A DNA stretch of 64,000 bases, from the NCBI GenBank assembly GCA_963662515.1, contig OY759675.1, positions 1,674,001-1,738,000 of the forward strand. The letters run 5' to 3'. This DNA is from JAFGDI01 sp963662515. GTDB lineage: Bacteria > Planctomycetota > Phycisphaerae > Sedimentisphaerales > SM23-30. A program made the position numbers and the translations under genes. The notes beneath the pieces are model-generated. The model ran no database searches. It worked only from the letters and a program-made list of their open reading frames with translations, and was not told the origin of the DNA. Of this stretch, positions 46,060-54,391 are shown one piece after another; within the stretch, counting starts at the first letter, position 1, and every line of letters starts with the position of its first letter.

Positions 46060-46416
46060 TTAATAATTCTTCTCATGAGCTGATACCATAAGGTAGTTCA
46101 TCATATCATCTGCCAGATCTACCTGGGTATCGCTGGCTGCTATGAGTTGTGCGTTTATATAGTCAAATTTATCATTGAGCTGATTGATTATTTCAACTCT
46201 GTTCCAGGGAATTATGCGGTCCATGACATTTCCGACTTTAATGTCATTTGGACTGTGAGCATGTTTGCGAAAATGATAAGTCCGGCAATTTAACTTAACA
46301 AAAGCCTCATTGCAACTTATTACCTTGCCAATAATTATGTGATTACTGGCCTCGGCATAGTTCTTGACGGTCCTTATCTTCCATATCTGACCTTTTTCTT
46401 TGTTGAAATCTTCCAT
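46060..46416 (-). CDS. Orphan 118-residue protein with small beta-barrel-like N-terminus
   Basis: No family recognised. There is no signal peptide or membrane segment, so it is probably cytoplasmic. The N-terminal half is strand-rich (GQIWKIRTVKN, IIIGKVISCNEAFVKLNCRTYHF, KVGNVMDRIIPWNRVEII), which would suit a small SH3- or Sm-like barrel that could bind RNA or protein. The C-terminal half is helical (DKFDYINAQLIAASD). The gene has its own strong terminator and is monocistronic, oriented like secA. The call as a real gene rests on codon use, terminator and strand agreement; function is unknown. Confidence 0.6.
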   Translation of the reverse strand: MEDFNKEKGQIWKIRTVKNYAEASNHIIIGKVISCNEAFVKLNCRTYHFRKHAHSPNDIKVGNVMDRIIPWNRVEIINQLNDKFDYINAQLIAASDTQVDLADDMMNYLMVSAHEKNY

Positions 46417-46711
46417 ATTTTAATACCTTCCTGCACTATTTTCGCTGACCTGCTTTGTCTGAATTCCTTTTTCAGACTGATAAGCATAGATACTTGATCT
46501 ATCTGTCAGGGCACTATATGTCATTTATTATCCTCACAGTATAACCGCACTATATGCCAGCAATCAAGTAATCAATTTACCTTTTTCCATTGAGGTTTTT
46601 CCTGTTTTTTTCTTGTTAAATTGCATGTATTCCGGTTAGTATTGCTATCGGCAGGCAGCCATGAGGGTCTGTCCAGCATTTGATAATTATTTCAAGGAGG
46701 AAAGCACATAC

Positions 46712-47665
46712 ATGTCATTTCAGACCACTAATCCACTTAATATTCTGGTACTTTGCGGCGGTATAAGCTCAGAACGCGAGGTTTCCTTAAAAAGTGGCAG
46801 CAGTGTCATAAATGCTTTAAAGCAAGCTGGTCACTCTGTGATATCTTCAGATATTTCCCCACATGATCTTTCCGCTTTAGATATTTCCGAAATCGATGTT
46901 ATTTTTCCTGTTTTGCATGGCAAATTTGGTGAAGATGGTCAGTTGCAAGAGATATTAGAAGCTCGCTGCTTGAAATTCGTCGGTAGCGGCAGCCGGGCCA
47001 GTCGTCTGGCAATGGATAAATGGCTGAGTAAGGAATTATTCATGCAGAACGGTATAGCTGTCACACAGGGACGGCTGCTCATGGCTCAGGAGTTTGCCCA
47101 GAGCGATATGTCTCAGTTAGCAGGTGAACTTGCACACGATTTGGGCCTGCCATTGGTACTTAAGCCGGTGTGTGAGGGCAGTAGCGTTGGTGTTTATCTG
47201 GAAAAGTCGATCGATTCCCTGGCTAAGCGTCTGGTGACATTCTTCCCGGAGTTTGGTGATTGTCTGGCTGAGCGGTTTAATACTGGGGGGGAATATACTG
47301 TTGGCATAGTCTGCGGCGAGGTTTTGCCGGTGATTCAGATCAAAGCGGCCAATAGTTTTTATGATTACCAGGCCAAATATCAGAGAAATGATACTAATTA
47401 CCTCTTTGAAACTGAACTTACCGAAAGTCAGCTAAAGCAGATGCAGGTATTTGCCCTGAAGGCCTGGGAACTGCTGGGGTGTCAGGATCTATCTCGCATA
47501 GATTTTATGGTAGAATCTGGCGCCCAGCCGCAACTGCTGGAAGTCAATACCTTGCCGGGTTTTACCGATCATTCGCTGGTTCCGAAGGCTGCGGCGAAAA
47601 AAGGTTATTCAATGCCGGAAATATGTGATAAAATTGTACAAAATTGCTTTAAAAGGTCGATATAG
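46712..47665 (+). CDS. ddl: D-alanine--D-alanine ligase
   Basis: ATP-grasp enzyme that makes the D-Ala-D-Ala of peptidoglycan stems. ATG 46712 is preferred: AAGGAGG lies at 46694-46700 and the conserved GGISSEREVSLKSG then sits near the N-terminus; the upstream ATG 46661 adds 17 atypical residues. The product is 317 residues. Motifs: FPVLHGKFGEDGQLQ, LPLVLKPVCEGSSVGVY (ATP-grasp), RIDFMV and LLEVNTLPGFTDHSLVPKAA (metal ligands). The FtsQ-like gene starts 6 bp after the stop, as in classical division and cell wall clusters, although murC and ftsA are absent. Confidence 0.95.
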   Translation: MSFQTTNPLNILVLCGGISSEREVSLKSGSSVINALKQAGHSVISSDISPHDLSALDISEIDVIFPVLHGKFGEDGQLQEILEARCLKFVGSGSRASRLAMDKWLSKELFMQNGIAVTQGRLLMAQEFAQSDMSQLAGELAHDLGLPLVLKPVCEGSSVGVYLEKSIDSLAKRLVTFFPEFGDCLAERFNTGGEYTVGIVCGEVLPVIQIKAANSFYDYQAKYQRNDTNYLFETELTESQLKQMQVFALKAWELLGCQDLSRIDFMVESGAQPQLLEVNTLPGFTDHSLVPKAAAKKGYSMPEICDKIVQNCFKRSI

Positions 47666-47671
47666 GCTTTC

Positions 47672-48574
47672 ATGGCTAAGAGAAAGACAAAGAAAAAGAA
47701 AAAAGGCCCTTCGCTTTGGCGTCGGGTTTTAGGTGTTTTTATTGATGAGCAATTTGCTCCGTTGCGTAAGATGGTAATTGTGGGTATTCCCGTTTGCCTG
47801 CTGATCGCCGGGGCGGTAGTTGGTATGTCCAGACTGGAAGGCTATGTTAAAAATGTAGCGGCTGTGCGAGACATCCCCCTTACTGTTTCTTATGTTGGTG
47901 ATAAGCCCTTATGGGCTACTGATGAGCTTATCAAGACCATAAATTTCAGTACTGGCATAAAAAGTGATGATTATCTGCTTGATGATGAGCTGGTGAAAAG
48001 GGTATGGGACCGTCTGCAGAATAATTGCTGGGTTGCTCAGGTAAATGCGGTTCGTAAGACCTATAGTGGGCAGATCATGGTCGATTATTCTCTGCGGGAG
48101 CCCATCGCCGAGCTGGTTCGTGGGAATGATATTCGTTTTATTGACCTGGAGGGAATGGTGATGTCCTATGTCCCGATCCAAAAGCATCTGGTGCGTATTG
48201 ACGGCAGTCGCCAGTCTGTGCCTGTGCCTGGTACTATAGTCAAGTATGAAGATATAAAAGCGGCCCTGGAAATACTGGGCAAGATCCAGTTGGTTGACAA
48301 GAGCCTTTCCGGCGGCACTGAGGCTATTTGGCCGGAGTTGGCCAGTATAAATGTGGCAAACTATGGCGGTCGGGAAAATGAAGACAGTTCTCATATCAAT
48401 CTTTATACCAATAAGAGTACCGAAATTCGCTGGGGAGTTGCCGTTGGTCGGGAAAATGCTTATTGGGAAGCTGATTTTCCCACTAAGATAACCAGATTAT
48501 ACCGTGATTATCGCGATTATGGTACGCTTGATATTAACTCTTCGGGTATTGACCTGAGAGATCACAAACGCTGA
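47672..48574 (+). CDS. FtsQ-like division protein (POTRA-type)
   Basis: Predicted single-pass inner-membrane protein. The 300-residue product has a very basic N-terminus (KRKTKKKKKG), a membrane segment at about 33-53, and a periplasmic part. About residues 60-140 fit a POTRA domain (helix-strand pattern ending QVNAVRKTYSGQIMVDYSLREPIAEL). The next stretch FIDLEGMVMSYVPI is like the DxxG segment of FtsQ beta domains. Sequence similarity to textbook FtsQ is low; the call leans on topology and on its position right after ddl. FtsQ links FtsB/L and FtsW/I in the divisome. It could instead be another POTRA-type envelope protein. Confidence 0.65.
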   Translation: MAKRKTKKKKKGPSLWRRVLGVFIDEQFAPLRKMVIVGIPVCLLIAGAVVGMSRLEGYVKNVAAVRDIPLTVSYVGDKPLWATDELIKTINFSTGIKSDDYLLDDELVKRVWDRLQNNCWVAQVNAVRKTYSGQIMVDYSLREPIAELVRGNDIRFIDLEGMVMSYVPIQKHLVRIDGSRQSVPVPGTIVKYEDIKAALEILGKIQLVDKSLSGGTEAIWPELASINVANYGGRENEDSSHINLYTNKSTEIRWGVAVGRENAYWEADFPTKITRLYRDYRDYGTLDINSSGIDLRDHKR

Positions 48575-48597
48575 TCGGCCTGCTGAGGACTGGTGTT

Positions 48598-49194
48598 ATG
48601 CTGGCATATATAACATATATAATATGTTTGATAGCATTGGGGCTGGCAATACGCTATGAGAAGTATGTTAACTGCCCCAATATGGATAAAGCCCTGGGTG
48701 AGCTGGAAGATATCGGATTTGAGTTTGGCAAATATCAGTGGTGCAGTTGTGATAATTCTACCGCTTTGGGTATTGACCAGGATAAAGAAACTATATGCCT
48801 TATTAATGCCCGCGAAGGCTGGTTGCAGATAGAGTTTGAAGATCTGGTCGAATATGAGCTTGAAGATAAACCTGCCAAAAAGAAACGGAGCTTCTGGAGT
48901 TTTTTCTTTGCCAGGAAAACACCCGGCGATGAAAGCAGGCATATAAGTGTGCATCTGATCATCGATGACTTTGAACGATATGATTTCCCAGTCCTGGTCT
49001 ATTGGGGTGGTAACCCTGAAAAGATCAAAGAGGCTCGGAAAGAGGCTAAAGAGATACTTACTGTTCTTAAACTGATCAAATTTCGTGCTCAGAAAAAACA
49101 ACTTCGTGAGCTTCAGGCTATCAGGCGATCAGTCTCAAAGTCAAAACTTGCCAGAGAGATCGCTGGTCAGAAGAAATTTTCGTTCAATGGCTGA
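48598..49194 (+). CDS. Orphan membrane-anchored protein downstream of the FtsQ-like gene
   Basis: No family recognised. A GAGGA site lies 9 nt before ATG 48598. The 198-residue product has one N-terminal membrane segment (residues 2-18), then a beta-rich region about 40-130 with GYQ-like strands (GFEFGKYQWCSC, TICLINAREGWLQIEFEDLVEYEL, SVHLIIDDFERYDFPVLVYW). This pattern recalls PH-like domains of small membrane proteins. A basic helical tail of about 60 residues follows. It lies 23 bp after the FtsQ-like gene, so it is the third gene of the ddl operon. Its job may be in the envelope or division, by association only. Confidence 0.6.
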   Translation: MLAYITYIICLIALGLAIRYEKYVNCPNMDKALGELEDIGFEFGKYQWCSCDNSTALGIDQDKETICLINAREGWLQIEFEDLVEYELEDKPAKKKRSFWSFFFARKTPGDESRHISVHLIIDDFERYDFPVLVYWGGNPEKIKEARKEAKEILTVLKLIKFRAQKKQLRELQAIRRSVSKSKLAREIAGQKKFSFNG

Positions 49195-49282
49195 ATATCT
49201 TGATATTTGTCTGTGATTTTTCTATTCCTTCATCAGTTCTGGACCATCTGGTTTTTATTCTGTAATTTTCCTGTGTTTTAGA

Positions 49283-49288
49283 TATAAT
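49283..49288 (+). promoter_or_regulatory. Candidate -10 element upstream of ychF
   Basis: Perfect TATAAT within GATATAATAC, 139 bp before the ychF start. The -35 region is weak (no TTGACA at 16-18 bp). A small CAGGG-8 nt-CCCTG hairpin at 49306-49323 would lie in the leader. Confidence 0.35.
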
Positions 49289-49426
49289 ACTCAGTCCGGC
49301 GTAAACAGGGGGGATTAACCCTGAAAGATACCTTGTGAGGGTAATTAGCTTTATGGCGGATAAGTAATTGTAAAACAGTACTTTAGATAGTTAATCTTTA
49401 TAAGCAGAAATTAGCAGAGGATCATT

Positions 49427-50527
49427 ATGGCCCTTAGTATGGGAATAATCGGTTTGCCCAATGTGGGTAAGAGCACCACTTTTAACGCTTTAACCAAGGC
49501 ACAGAATGCCCAGGCGGCAAATTATCCATTTTGCACTATTGAACCCAATAAGGCTATTGTCGCAGTGCCGGATAAGAGGCTTGATGCCCTGGCAGCTATT
49601 GTTAAGCCCAAGCGGATACAGAGCAGTACTATTGAATTTGTCGATATTGCTGGTTTGGTTAAAGGTGCCAGTAAGGGCGAAGGTTTAGGTAATAAGTTTC
49701 TGGCTAATATTCGTGAGACGGCTGCCGTATTGCATGTGGTCCGCTGCTTTGATAATGATGATATTGTCCATGTTGCAGCTCATCCTGACCCCAAAACGGA
49801 CATAGAAGTTATTGAAATTGAGCTGATCTTTTCTGATCTGGAGCAGTTGGAACGCAAAATGGAGAGGATGGCCAAGTTGGCCCGAACTGATAAGAAGCTG
49901 GCAACAACGCTGGAAATGGCAGATTCTCTTAAAAAACATTTCGAGCAGTATAAGCCTGCTATTAGCTTTGCCTGGCCTGATGAGCTTCTCAAAAACGAAT
50001 TTTATAATGAAATGCGTTTTATCACTGCCAAAAAAGTTATTTTTCTGGCCAATGTTGATGAAGATGGTCTGGCTCAGGATAATGAATATGTCAAACAGCT
50101 AAAAGAACTTGCCGCCGAGCGTAATTGTGAGGTGGTAAAGGTCTGTGCTCGTTTGGAAGAGGAAATGGTCGGAATGGAAGAAGCTGAACGACAGGAATTT
50201 CTCGAATCGATGGGGGTAGAGGAAAGCGGTCTTGAGCAGGTTATTCATAAGTCGTTCAAGGCCTTGGGGCTCATGGCTTATTTTACTGCCGGTGTGCAGG
50301 AGGTTAGGGCCTGGACTATTGAACAGGGCTGGACAGCACCACAGGCGGCAGGTGTAATTCATACTGATTTCGAACGAGGTTTTATTCGTGCCGAAGTTAT
50401 TTCTTATGATAATTATATAAAGTACAATGGCGAGTCAGGAGCCAGAAATGCCGGCGTATTGGAAGTTAAAGGTAAGACTTATGTAATGAATGATGGCGAT
50501 GTGGTTCATTTCCTCTTTAATGTATAA
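49427..50527 (+). CDS. ychF: Obg-family ATPase YchF
   Basis: Ribosome-associated P-loop ATPase of the OLA1/YchF group, linked to translation and oxidative-stress response. The 366-residue length is normal. Motifs: GLPNVGKSTTFNALT (G1), NYPFCTIEPN (G2 region), DIAGLVKGASKGEGLGNKFL (G3 onward), and ANVDED in place of NKxD, which explains the family's ATP preference. A coiled-coil insert follows, then a C-terminal TGS domain (FTAGVQEVRAWTIEQGWTAP). bioB follows 34 bp downstream. Confidence 0.97.
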   Translation: MALSMGIIGLPNVGKSTTFNALTKAQNAQAANYPFCTIEPNKAIVAVPDKRLDALAAIVKPKRIQSSTIEFVDIAGLVKGASKGEGLGNKFLANIRETAAVLHVVRCFDNDDIVHVAAHPDPKTDIEVIEIELIFSDLEQLERKMERMAKLARTDKKLATTLEMADSLKKHFEQYKPAISFAWPDELLKNEFYNEMRFITAKKVIFLANVDEDGLAQDNEYVKQLKELAAERNCEVVKVCARLEEEMVGMEEAERQEFLESMGVEESGLEQVIHKSFKALGLMAYFTAGVQEVRAWTIEQGWTAPQAAGVIHTDFERGFIRAEVISYDNYIKYNGESGARNAGVLEVKGKTYVMNDGDVVHFLFNV

Positions 50528-50561
50528 GCTTTGGGGGTGTTATCCATAATAATCATTTGTT

Positions 50562-51521
50562 ATGCTCAATACGATAATTGACAATGCGATTGCCGGGGCG
50601 GGGTGTTCAAGGGAGCAGGCTCTGGCTCTTTTGGCCCAATGTTCTCTGGCTCAGCTTTGTGATGCTGCCAGTTGTGTGCGTCAACATTATTTTGGCAATA
50701 AAGTTCGTTTGTGTATGATCGTTAATGCCAAAAGTGGCGTTTGTGATATGAACTGCCGCTTCTGCTGTCAGAGTGCCCATAATCACGGCAATTCCCCGGT
50801 GTATCCGTTTCTGGATACTGCCCAGCTCAATGAACAGCTTGGTCAGATGGCTGGCATAGCCCATAACGCTGGTGTCGTGACCAGCGGCGGAAGACTTACA
50901 GCTGACGATATTAATTCATTTATTGCCTCCCTGGCAGAGTTTCAGGGCAAAAGCGAGCTGAAAATTTGTGCCTCCCTGGGCCGGCTTGAGCAGGTGGACC
51001 TGGCCCGGCTTTATGCTGCCGGGATTAGCCGTTACCATCATAATCTGGAAACTTCTTCTGCTTATTATCCGCAAATATGTACTACCCAGCAGTGGTCAGA
51101 GCGTTATGACACAGTCCGGCGGGCACTTGCTTCAGGCATGCAAGTATGCAGTGGCGGTCTTTTTGGGCTTGGTGAAAGCTGGGCGGACCGTATCGATCTG
51201 GCTCTTAATCTTGGCGAACTGGGTGTTGACAGTATCCCAATTAATTTTCTTTATCCGCATAGTGGTACGCCACTGGCGCAGCAGCCGCTGCTTGACCCTG
51301 ATGAAGCTCTGGCTATAATTTCAATTTATCGACTAATCTTGCCTGATAGGACAATACGCATCTGTGGTGGACGCCAGAAAGTACTTGGTGCAAAGCAAAA
51401 CCAGATTTTCGCTGCCGGGGCCAATGCCCTAATGACTGGTGATTATCTCACTACCTCCGGAACCAGTTGGCAGAGCGACAGTCAGATGATAGCTGAGGCA
51501 GGCATGGAAGTGCAAGAGTAG
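50562..51521 (+). CDS. bioB: Biotin synthase (radical SAM)
   Basis: Inserts sulfur into dethiobiotin, last step of biotin synthesis. The 319-residue product has the radical-SAM cluster CDMNCRFC (Cys61, Cys65, Cys68) followed by the BioB-typical CQSAHN. It also shows KICASLGRLE, the YHHNLETSSAYYPQI segment and IPINFLYPHSGTPL, with the conserved arginine region RICGGRQ. No clear ribosome site precedes ATG 50562. bioF follows 32 bp later; bioA and bioD are not in the window. Confidence 0.95.
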   Translation: MLNTIIDNAIAGAGCSREQALALLAQCSLAQLCDAASCVRQHYFGNKVRLCMIVNAKSGVCDMNCRFCCQSAHNHGNSPVYPFLDTAQLNEQLGQMAGIAHNAGVVTSGGRLTADDINSFIASLAEFQGKSELKICASLGRLEQVDLARLYAAGISRYHHNLETSSAYYPQICTTQQWSERYDTVRRALASGMQVCSGGLFGLGESWADRIDLALNLGELGVDSIPINFLYPHSGTPLAQQPLLDPDEALAIISIYRLILPDRTIRICGGRQKVLGAKQNQIFAAGANALMTGDYLTTSGTSWQSDSQMIAEAGMEVQE

Positions 51522-51553
51522 GGAATTACATCTCTGCCGGGAAGGACCATATT

Positions 51554-52717
51554 ATGGATCTATATAAATATATTGACAAACAGCTTACTTCTCTGGCCGA
51601 ACGCCAGCAGTTGCGGCAGCTAAACTGTGTTGAACACGATACTGCCGGTCATGCCCTCTGGCAGGGTCGGCCGCTGCTCGATCTATCTTCTAACGATTAT
51701 CTGGGGTTGGCCGCTGATACCGCTCTGCAGCAAGAGTTTCTCGCCCGGGTCAGCCTTGATCCCGCCGATAAAGACTATGCCCTGTCGGCCAGTTCTTCAC
51801 GCTTACTCACAGGTAACCATCCAGGGTATCAGCTCCTTGAAGAAAAACTCGGGTCTATGTATGGCGATCGCAGCGTTCTGGTATTTAACAGTGGGTATCA
51901 TGCCAATGTGGGTATTTTACCAGCTCTGGCTGCTCGCGGTGACCTTATTTGCTGCGATAAGCTCAATCATGCCAGTATTATTGATGGAGCTGAGCTTTCC
52001 GGAGCCAAGGTTAAACGCTATCGTCATCTCGACTATGACCATCTCGAAGAGATATTAGCAAAAAATACCCCGAAATATCGTCATACCTTTATCATTACCG
52101 AATCAGTGTTCAGTATGGACGGCGATATTGCTGATCTGCGGCGTCTGAGCGAGCTAAAGCAGAAGTATAATGCAGTACTTATTGTTGATGAAGCCCACGC
52201 TTTCGGTGTTTATGGCCAAACGGGTTGTGGAATCTGTCAGCAGCAGGGAGTAATAGCTGATATAGATATTATAGTCATTACCTTTGGCAAGGCCCTCTGT
52301 TCACAGGGAGCGGCTGCGGTCATGAATGAAACGATGCGAAGCTATCTGGTTAATAAAATGCGCTCGCTGATCTTTACTACAGCTTTGGCTCCTATGACAG
52401 TCAGTTGGACAAGTTTTGTACTCGAAAAAGTAATGACCATGACCAGTCAGCGAGAACATTTGTCTCAACTGGCCGATACTCTCCGTCGTGGATTGCTTGA
52501 CCGCAGTTATGAAACCTGCGGTTCCGGGCATATAGTTCCTCTGCTGCTGGGTGAGAATGAGCGGGCTTTGGCCCTTGCTGAACAGTTGCGTAATGCCGGT
52601 GTGTTGGTTTTTGCAATCCGCCCGCCGACGGTACCGTTTGGCACCGCCCGCGTGCGATTTTCTCTGACTGCCGCTATGACTTACACAGATATGGACCTGA
52701 TACTTAGCTCGCTCTAA
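51554..52717 (+). CDS. bioF: 8-amino-7-oxononanoate synthase
   Basis: PLP enzyme that joins pimeloyl thioester and alanine in biotin synthesis. The 387-residue product has DLSSNDYLGLA, STRLLTGNHPGYQLLE-like text (here SSRLLTGNHPGYQ), DKLNHASIIDGAEL, VDEAHAFGVYG and the PLP lysine Lys246 in ITFGKALCSQGAA. Related alpha-oxoamine synthases (Kbl, HemA, Spt) share these motifs; bioF is chosen because bioB lies directly upstream. GAAGGA precedes the ATG. Confidence 0.9.
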   Translation: MDLYKYIDKQLTSLAERQQLRQLNCVEHDTAGHALWQGRPLLDLSSNDYLGLAADTALQQEFLARVSLDPADKDYALSASSSRLLTGNHPGYQLLEEKLGSMYGDRSVLVFNSGYHANVGILPALAARGDLICCDKLNHASIIDGAELSGAKVKRYRHLDYDHLEEILAKNTPKYRHTFIITESVFSMDGDIADLRRLSELKQKYNAVLIVDEAHAFGVYGQTGCGICQQQGVIADIDIIVITFGKALCSQGAAAVMNETMRSYLVNKMRSLIFTTALAPMTVSWTSFVLEKVMTMTSQREHLSQLADTLRRGLLDRSYETCGSGHIVPLLLGENERALALAEQLRNAGVLVFAIRPPTVPFGTARVRFSLTAAMTYTDMDLILSSL

Positions 52718-52767
52718 GGTCACCTATTAAGAGTAAGGTTTGACCAGGCTCTGAAGAAAATACGGGT

Positions 52768-53553
52768 TTAACCGTTAATTCTTCCTTCCATTGTTGTTGA
52801 GGCTGTAGCGTAGAGTTTTCTTGGTATGCGTCCGGCTTTTGCAGCCAGTCTGCCAGCTTCCATGGCGTGTTTCATGGCCAGTGCCATGCGTACCGGATCC
52901 TGGGCTGAGGCTATGCCGGTATTGAGTAAAACACCCTCAGCTCCCAGCTCCATTGCAAAACTTACATCGCTGGCTGTGCCGACACCAGCGTCAACAATGA
53001 TAGGCACTTTTGCCTGTTCCAGTATTATGCGAATGTTGTTAGCATTGAGTACGCCCTGACCGGATCCGATCGGAGCGGCGGCCGGCATTACGCTGGTTGC
53101 TCCGGCTTCTTCGAGTTTCTTGGCCATTACCGGATCATCATTAGTATAGACCAGCACGGTCATGCCTTCTGCTACGAGCTTTTTAGTCGCCTCCAGAGTG
53201 CCCAGTGGATCTGGCAGCAGGGTCTTGGTGTCGTATAGCACTTCGAGTTTTACCCAGTCTATCTCCAGAAGTTCCCGGCCCAGCAATGCGGTGCGAATGG
53301 CATCATCAGCATTAAAGCAACCGGCAGTATTGGGCAGCAGTGTGTATTTGCTCCGGTCGATGAAGTCAAGTATGTTCCTGTCCTGCTTGTCGTAAAGTCT
53401 TTCGCGACGCACTGCTACGGTTACTACCTCACAGCCAGAGGCTGCCAGAGCATCCTGCATTATCTCATAAGTTGAATATTTGCCAGTACCTACGAACAGG
53501 CGACTATTAAATGTGTATTTTCCCAGTTTTATCGGTTCTTCGTAATTGTTCAT
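52768..53553 (-). CDS. thiG: Thiazole synthase
   Basis: Forms the thiazole ring of thiamine from deoxyxylulose phosphate, dehydroglycine and ThiS thiocarboxylate. The 261-residue (beta/alpha)8 product has FNSRLFVGTGKYSTYE, the Schiff-base lysine in DWVKLEVLYD, TNDDPVMAKKLEEAGA, VMPAAAPIGSGQG and VDAGVGTASDVSFAMELGAE. Length is normal. thiS is encoded 66 bp upstream on the same strand. No other thi gene is nearby. Confidence 0.97.
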   Translation of the reverse strand: MNNYEEPIKLGKYTFNSRLFVGTGKYSTYEIMQDALAASGCEVVTVAVRRERLYDKQDRNILDFIDRSKYTLLPNTAGCFNADDAIRTALLGRELLEIDWVKLEVLYDTKTLLPDPLGTLEATKKLVAEGMTVLVYTNDDPVMAKKLEEAGATSVMPAAAPIGSGQGVLNANNIRIILEQAKVPIIVDAGVGTASDVSFAMELGAEGVLLNTGIASAQDPVRMALAMKHAMEAGRLAAKAGRIPRKLYATASTTMEGRING

Positions 53554-53619
53554 TTTGTATCCTTATTGCTTTTGCATTAGCATGTAATTAAATTGTTCTA
53601 ACCTTTAAAATCTGCGGTA

Positions 53620-53820
53620 TTAACCTCCGCCGACGATGGTTACTATTTCAATAATATCACCACTCTTGATTATTGTCTCAGTGTGCAGGGCTTTGGGGCA
53701 TACCTTGCGATTAAGCTCAACGGCAACCGGACCGGAAACAGCCAATTCCAACAGAAGTTCTTTAATACTTATATTGTCTTTGACCTGCCGCTTCTGGCCA
53801 TTTAACATGATTTCTGTCAT
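53620..53820 (-). CDS. thiS: Sulfur carrier protein ThiS
   Basis: Ubiquitin-fold carrier whose C-terminal Gly-Gly becomes a thiocarboxylate for thiazole formation. The 66-residue product shows the beta-grasp pattern (MLNGQKRQV, PVAVELNRKVCPK, DIIEIVTIVGGG) and ends in the required diglycine. It lies just upstream of thiG, its partner. No thiamine-pyrophosphate riboswitch was recognised upstream. Confidence 0.93.
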   Translation of the reverse strand: MTEIMLNGQKRQVKDNISIKELLLELAVSGPVAVELNRKVCPKALHTETIIKSGDIIEIVTIVGGG

Positions 53821-54290
53821 CTCTTAATATCTTTCTCTTTCTATTGCTCTGGTTATTTTTTTTCTATTTGAGCATACAAACCAGTAATTATAACAAAAAA
53901 CAAGTTCAACTAAAGGCCAAATGAGTTTTTATACCTCATTATTCTAATTTATTAGTTTTATAACTTAGTTCGGCCATGAATTGTGTCATATAACCTACTG
54001 TTCTATTTATGCTTAAATGAATATAAAGTATGAAGATCCAGAATCAATGTTTTAATAAGGTGATTTCCGCTATTTGTCATCTGTTAAATCCCTTTCTAAT
54101 TGGTAGTGCAAATCAGGCATACCTGTCCGATTTACTAACGCAAACCTATTTTTTTGTCTTTTCTGTCAAAAAATCAAAAAATAACTTCATTTTTAAATGT
54201 TTTTCTAATACAATACACGCTGTATAGTAGGTCGGACTGTATATCGACTCGCTCTGGTCCTGTGAATGTATGTTCAGTAAAGACCAAAAT

Positions 54291-54328
54291 GAGTCCCCCC
54301 GGGCGTAAAAGCGTGATTGGACTCGCCC
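54291..54328 (+). promoter_or_regulatory. Possible H-type pseudoknot in the rho leader
   Basis: GAGTCC (54291-54296) can pair with GGACTC (54319-54324), and GGGC (54301-54304) with GCCC (54325-54328). The order is interleaved, which defines an H-type pseudoknot. Not folded by software. Confidence 0.4.
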
Positions 54329-54344
54329 TTAAACCATTACCAAT

Positions 54345-54369
54345 GCTCGTGTTACAGTTAAAAACGAGC
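54345..54369 (+). promoter_or_regulatory. Hairpin close to the rho start
   Basis: GCTCGT/ACGAGC, a 6-bp stem with a 13-nt loop, ends 22 nt before the rho ATG. It may expose or hide the ribosome site. rho is autoregulated in several bacteria. Confidence 0.4.
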
Positions 54370-54391
54370 TTTAAGACTATGACGGTGAATT

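Larger units (their letters stand above)
53821..54391. other. Intergenic region between thiS and rho
   Basis: About 570 bp. The left 400 bp is AT-rich and without recognised signals. The last 170 bp before rho is less AT-rich and folds well by eye: a TGGTC/GACCA hairpin (54255-54286), the pseudoknot-like element at 54291-54328 and a hairpin at 54345-54369. It looks like a structured rho leader. Confidence 0.5.

Noticed and set aside
51554..52717. 2-amino-3-ketobutyrate CoA ligase (Kbl) instead of BioF
   Set aside because: Same superfamily, but bioB directly upstream and absence of tdh favour BioF.
53821..53950. Thiamine-pyrophosphate riboswitch upstream of thiS
   Set aside because: Looked for the CTGAGA and ACCTGAT-type conserved parts on the minus strand and did not find them.
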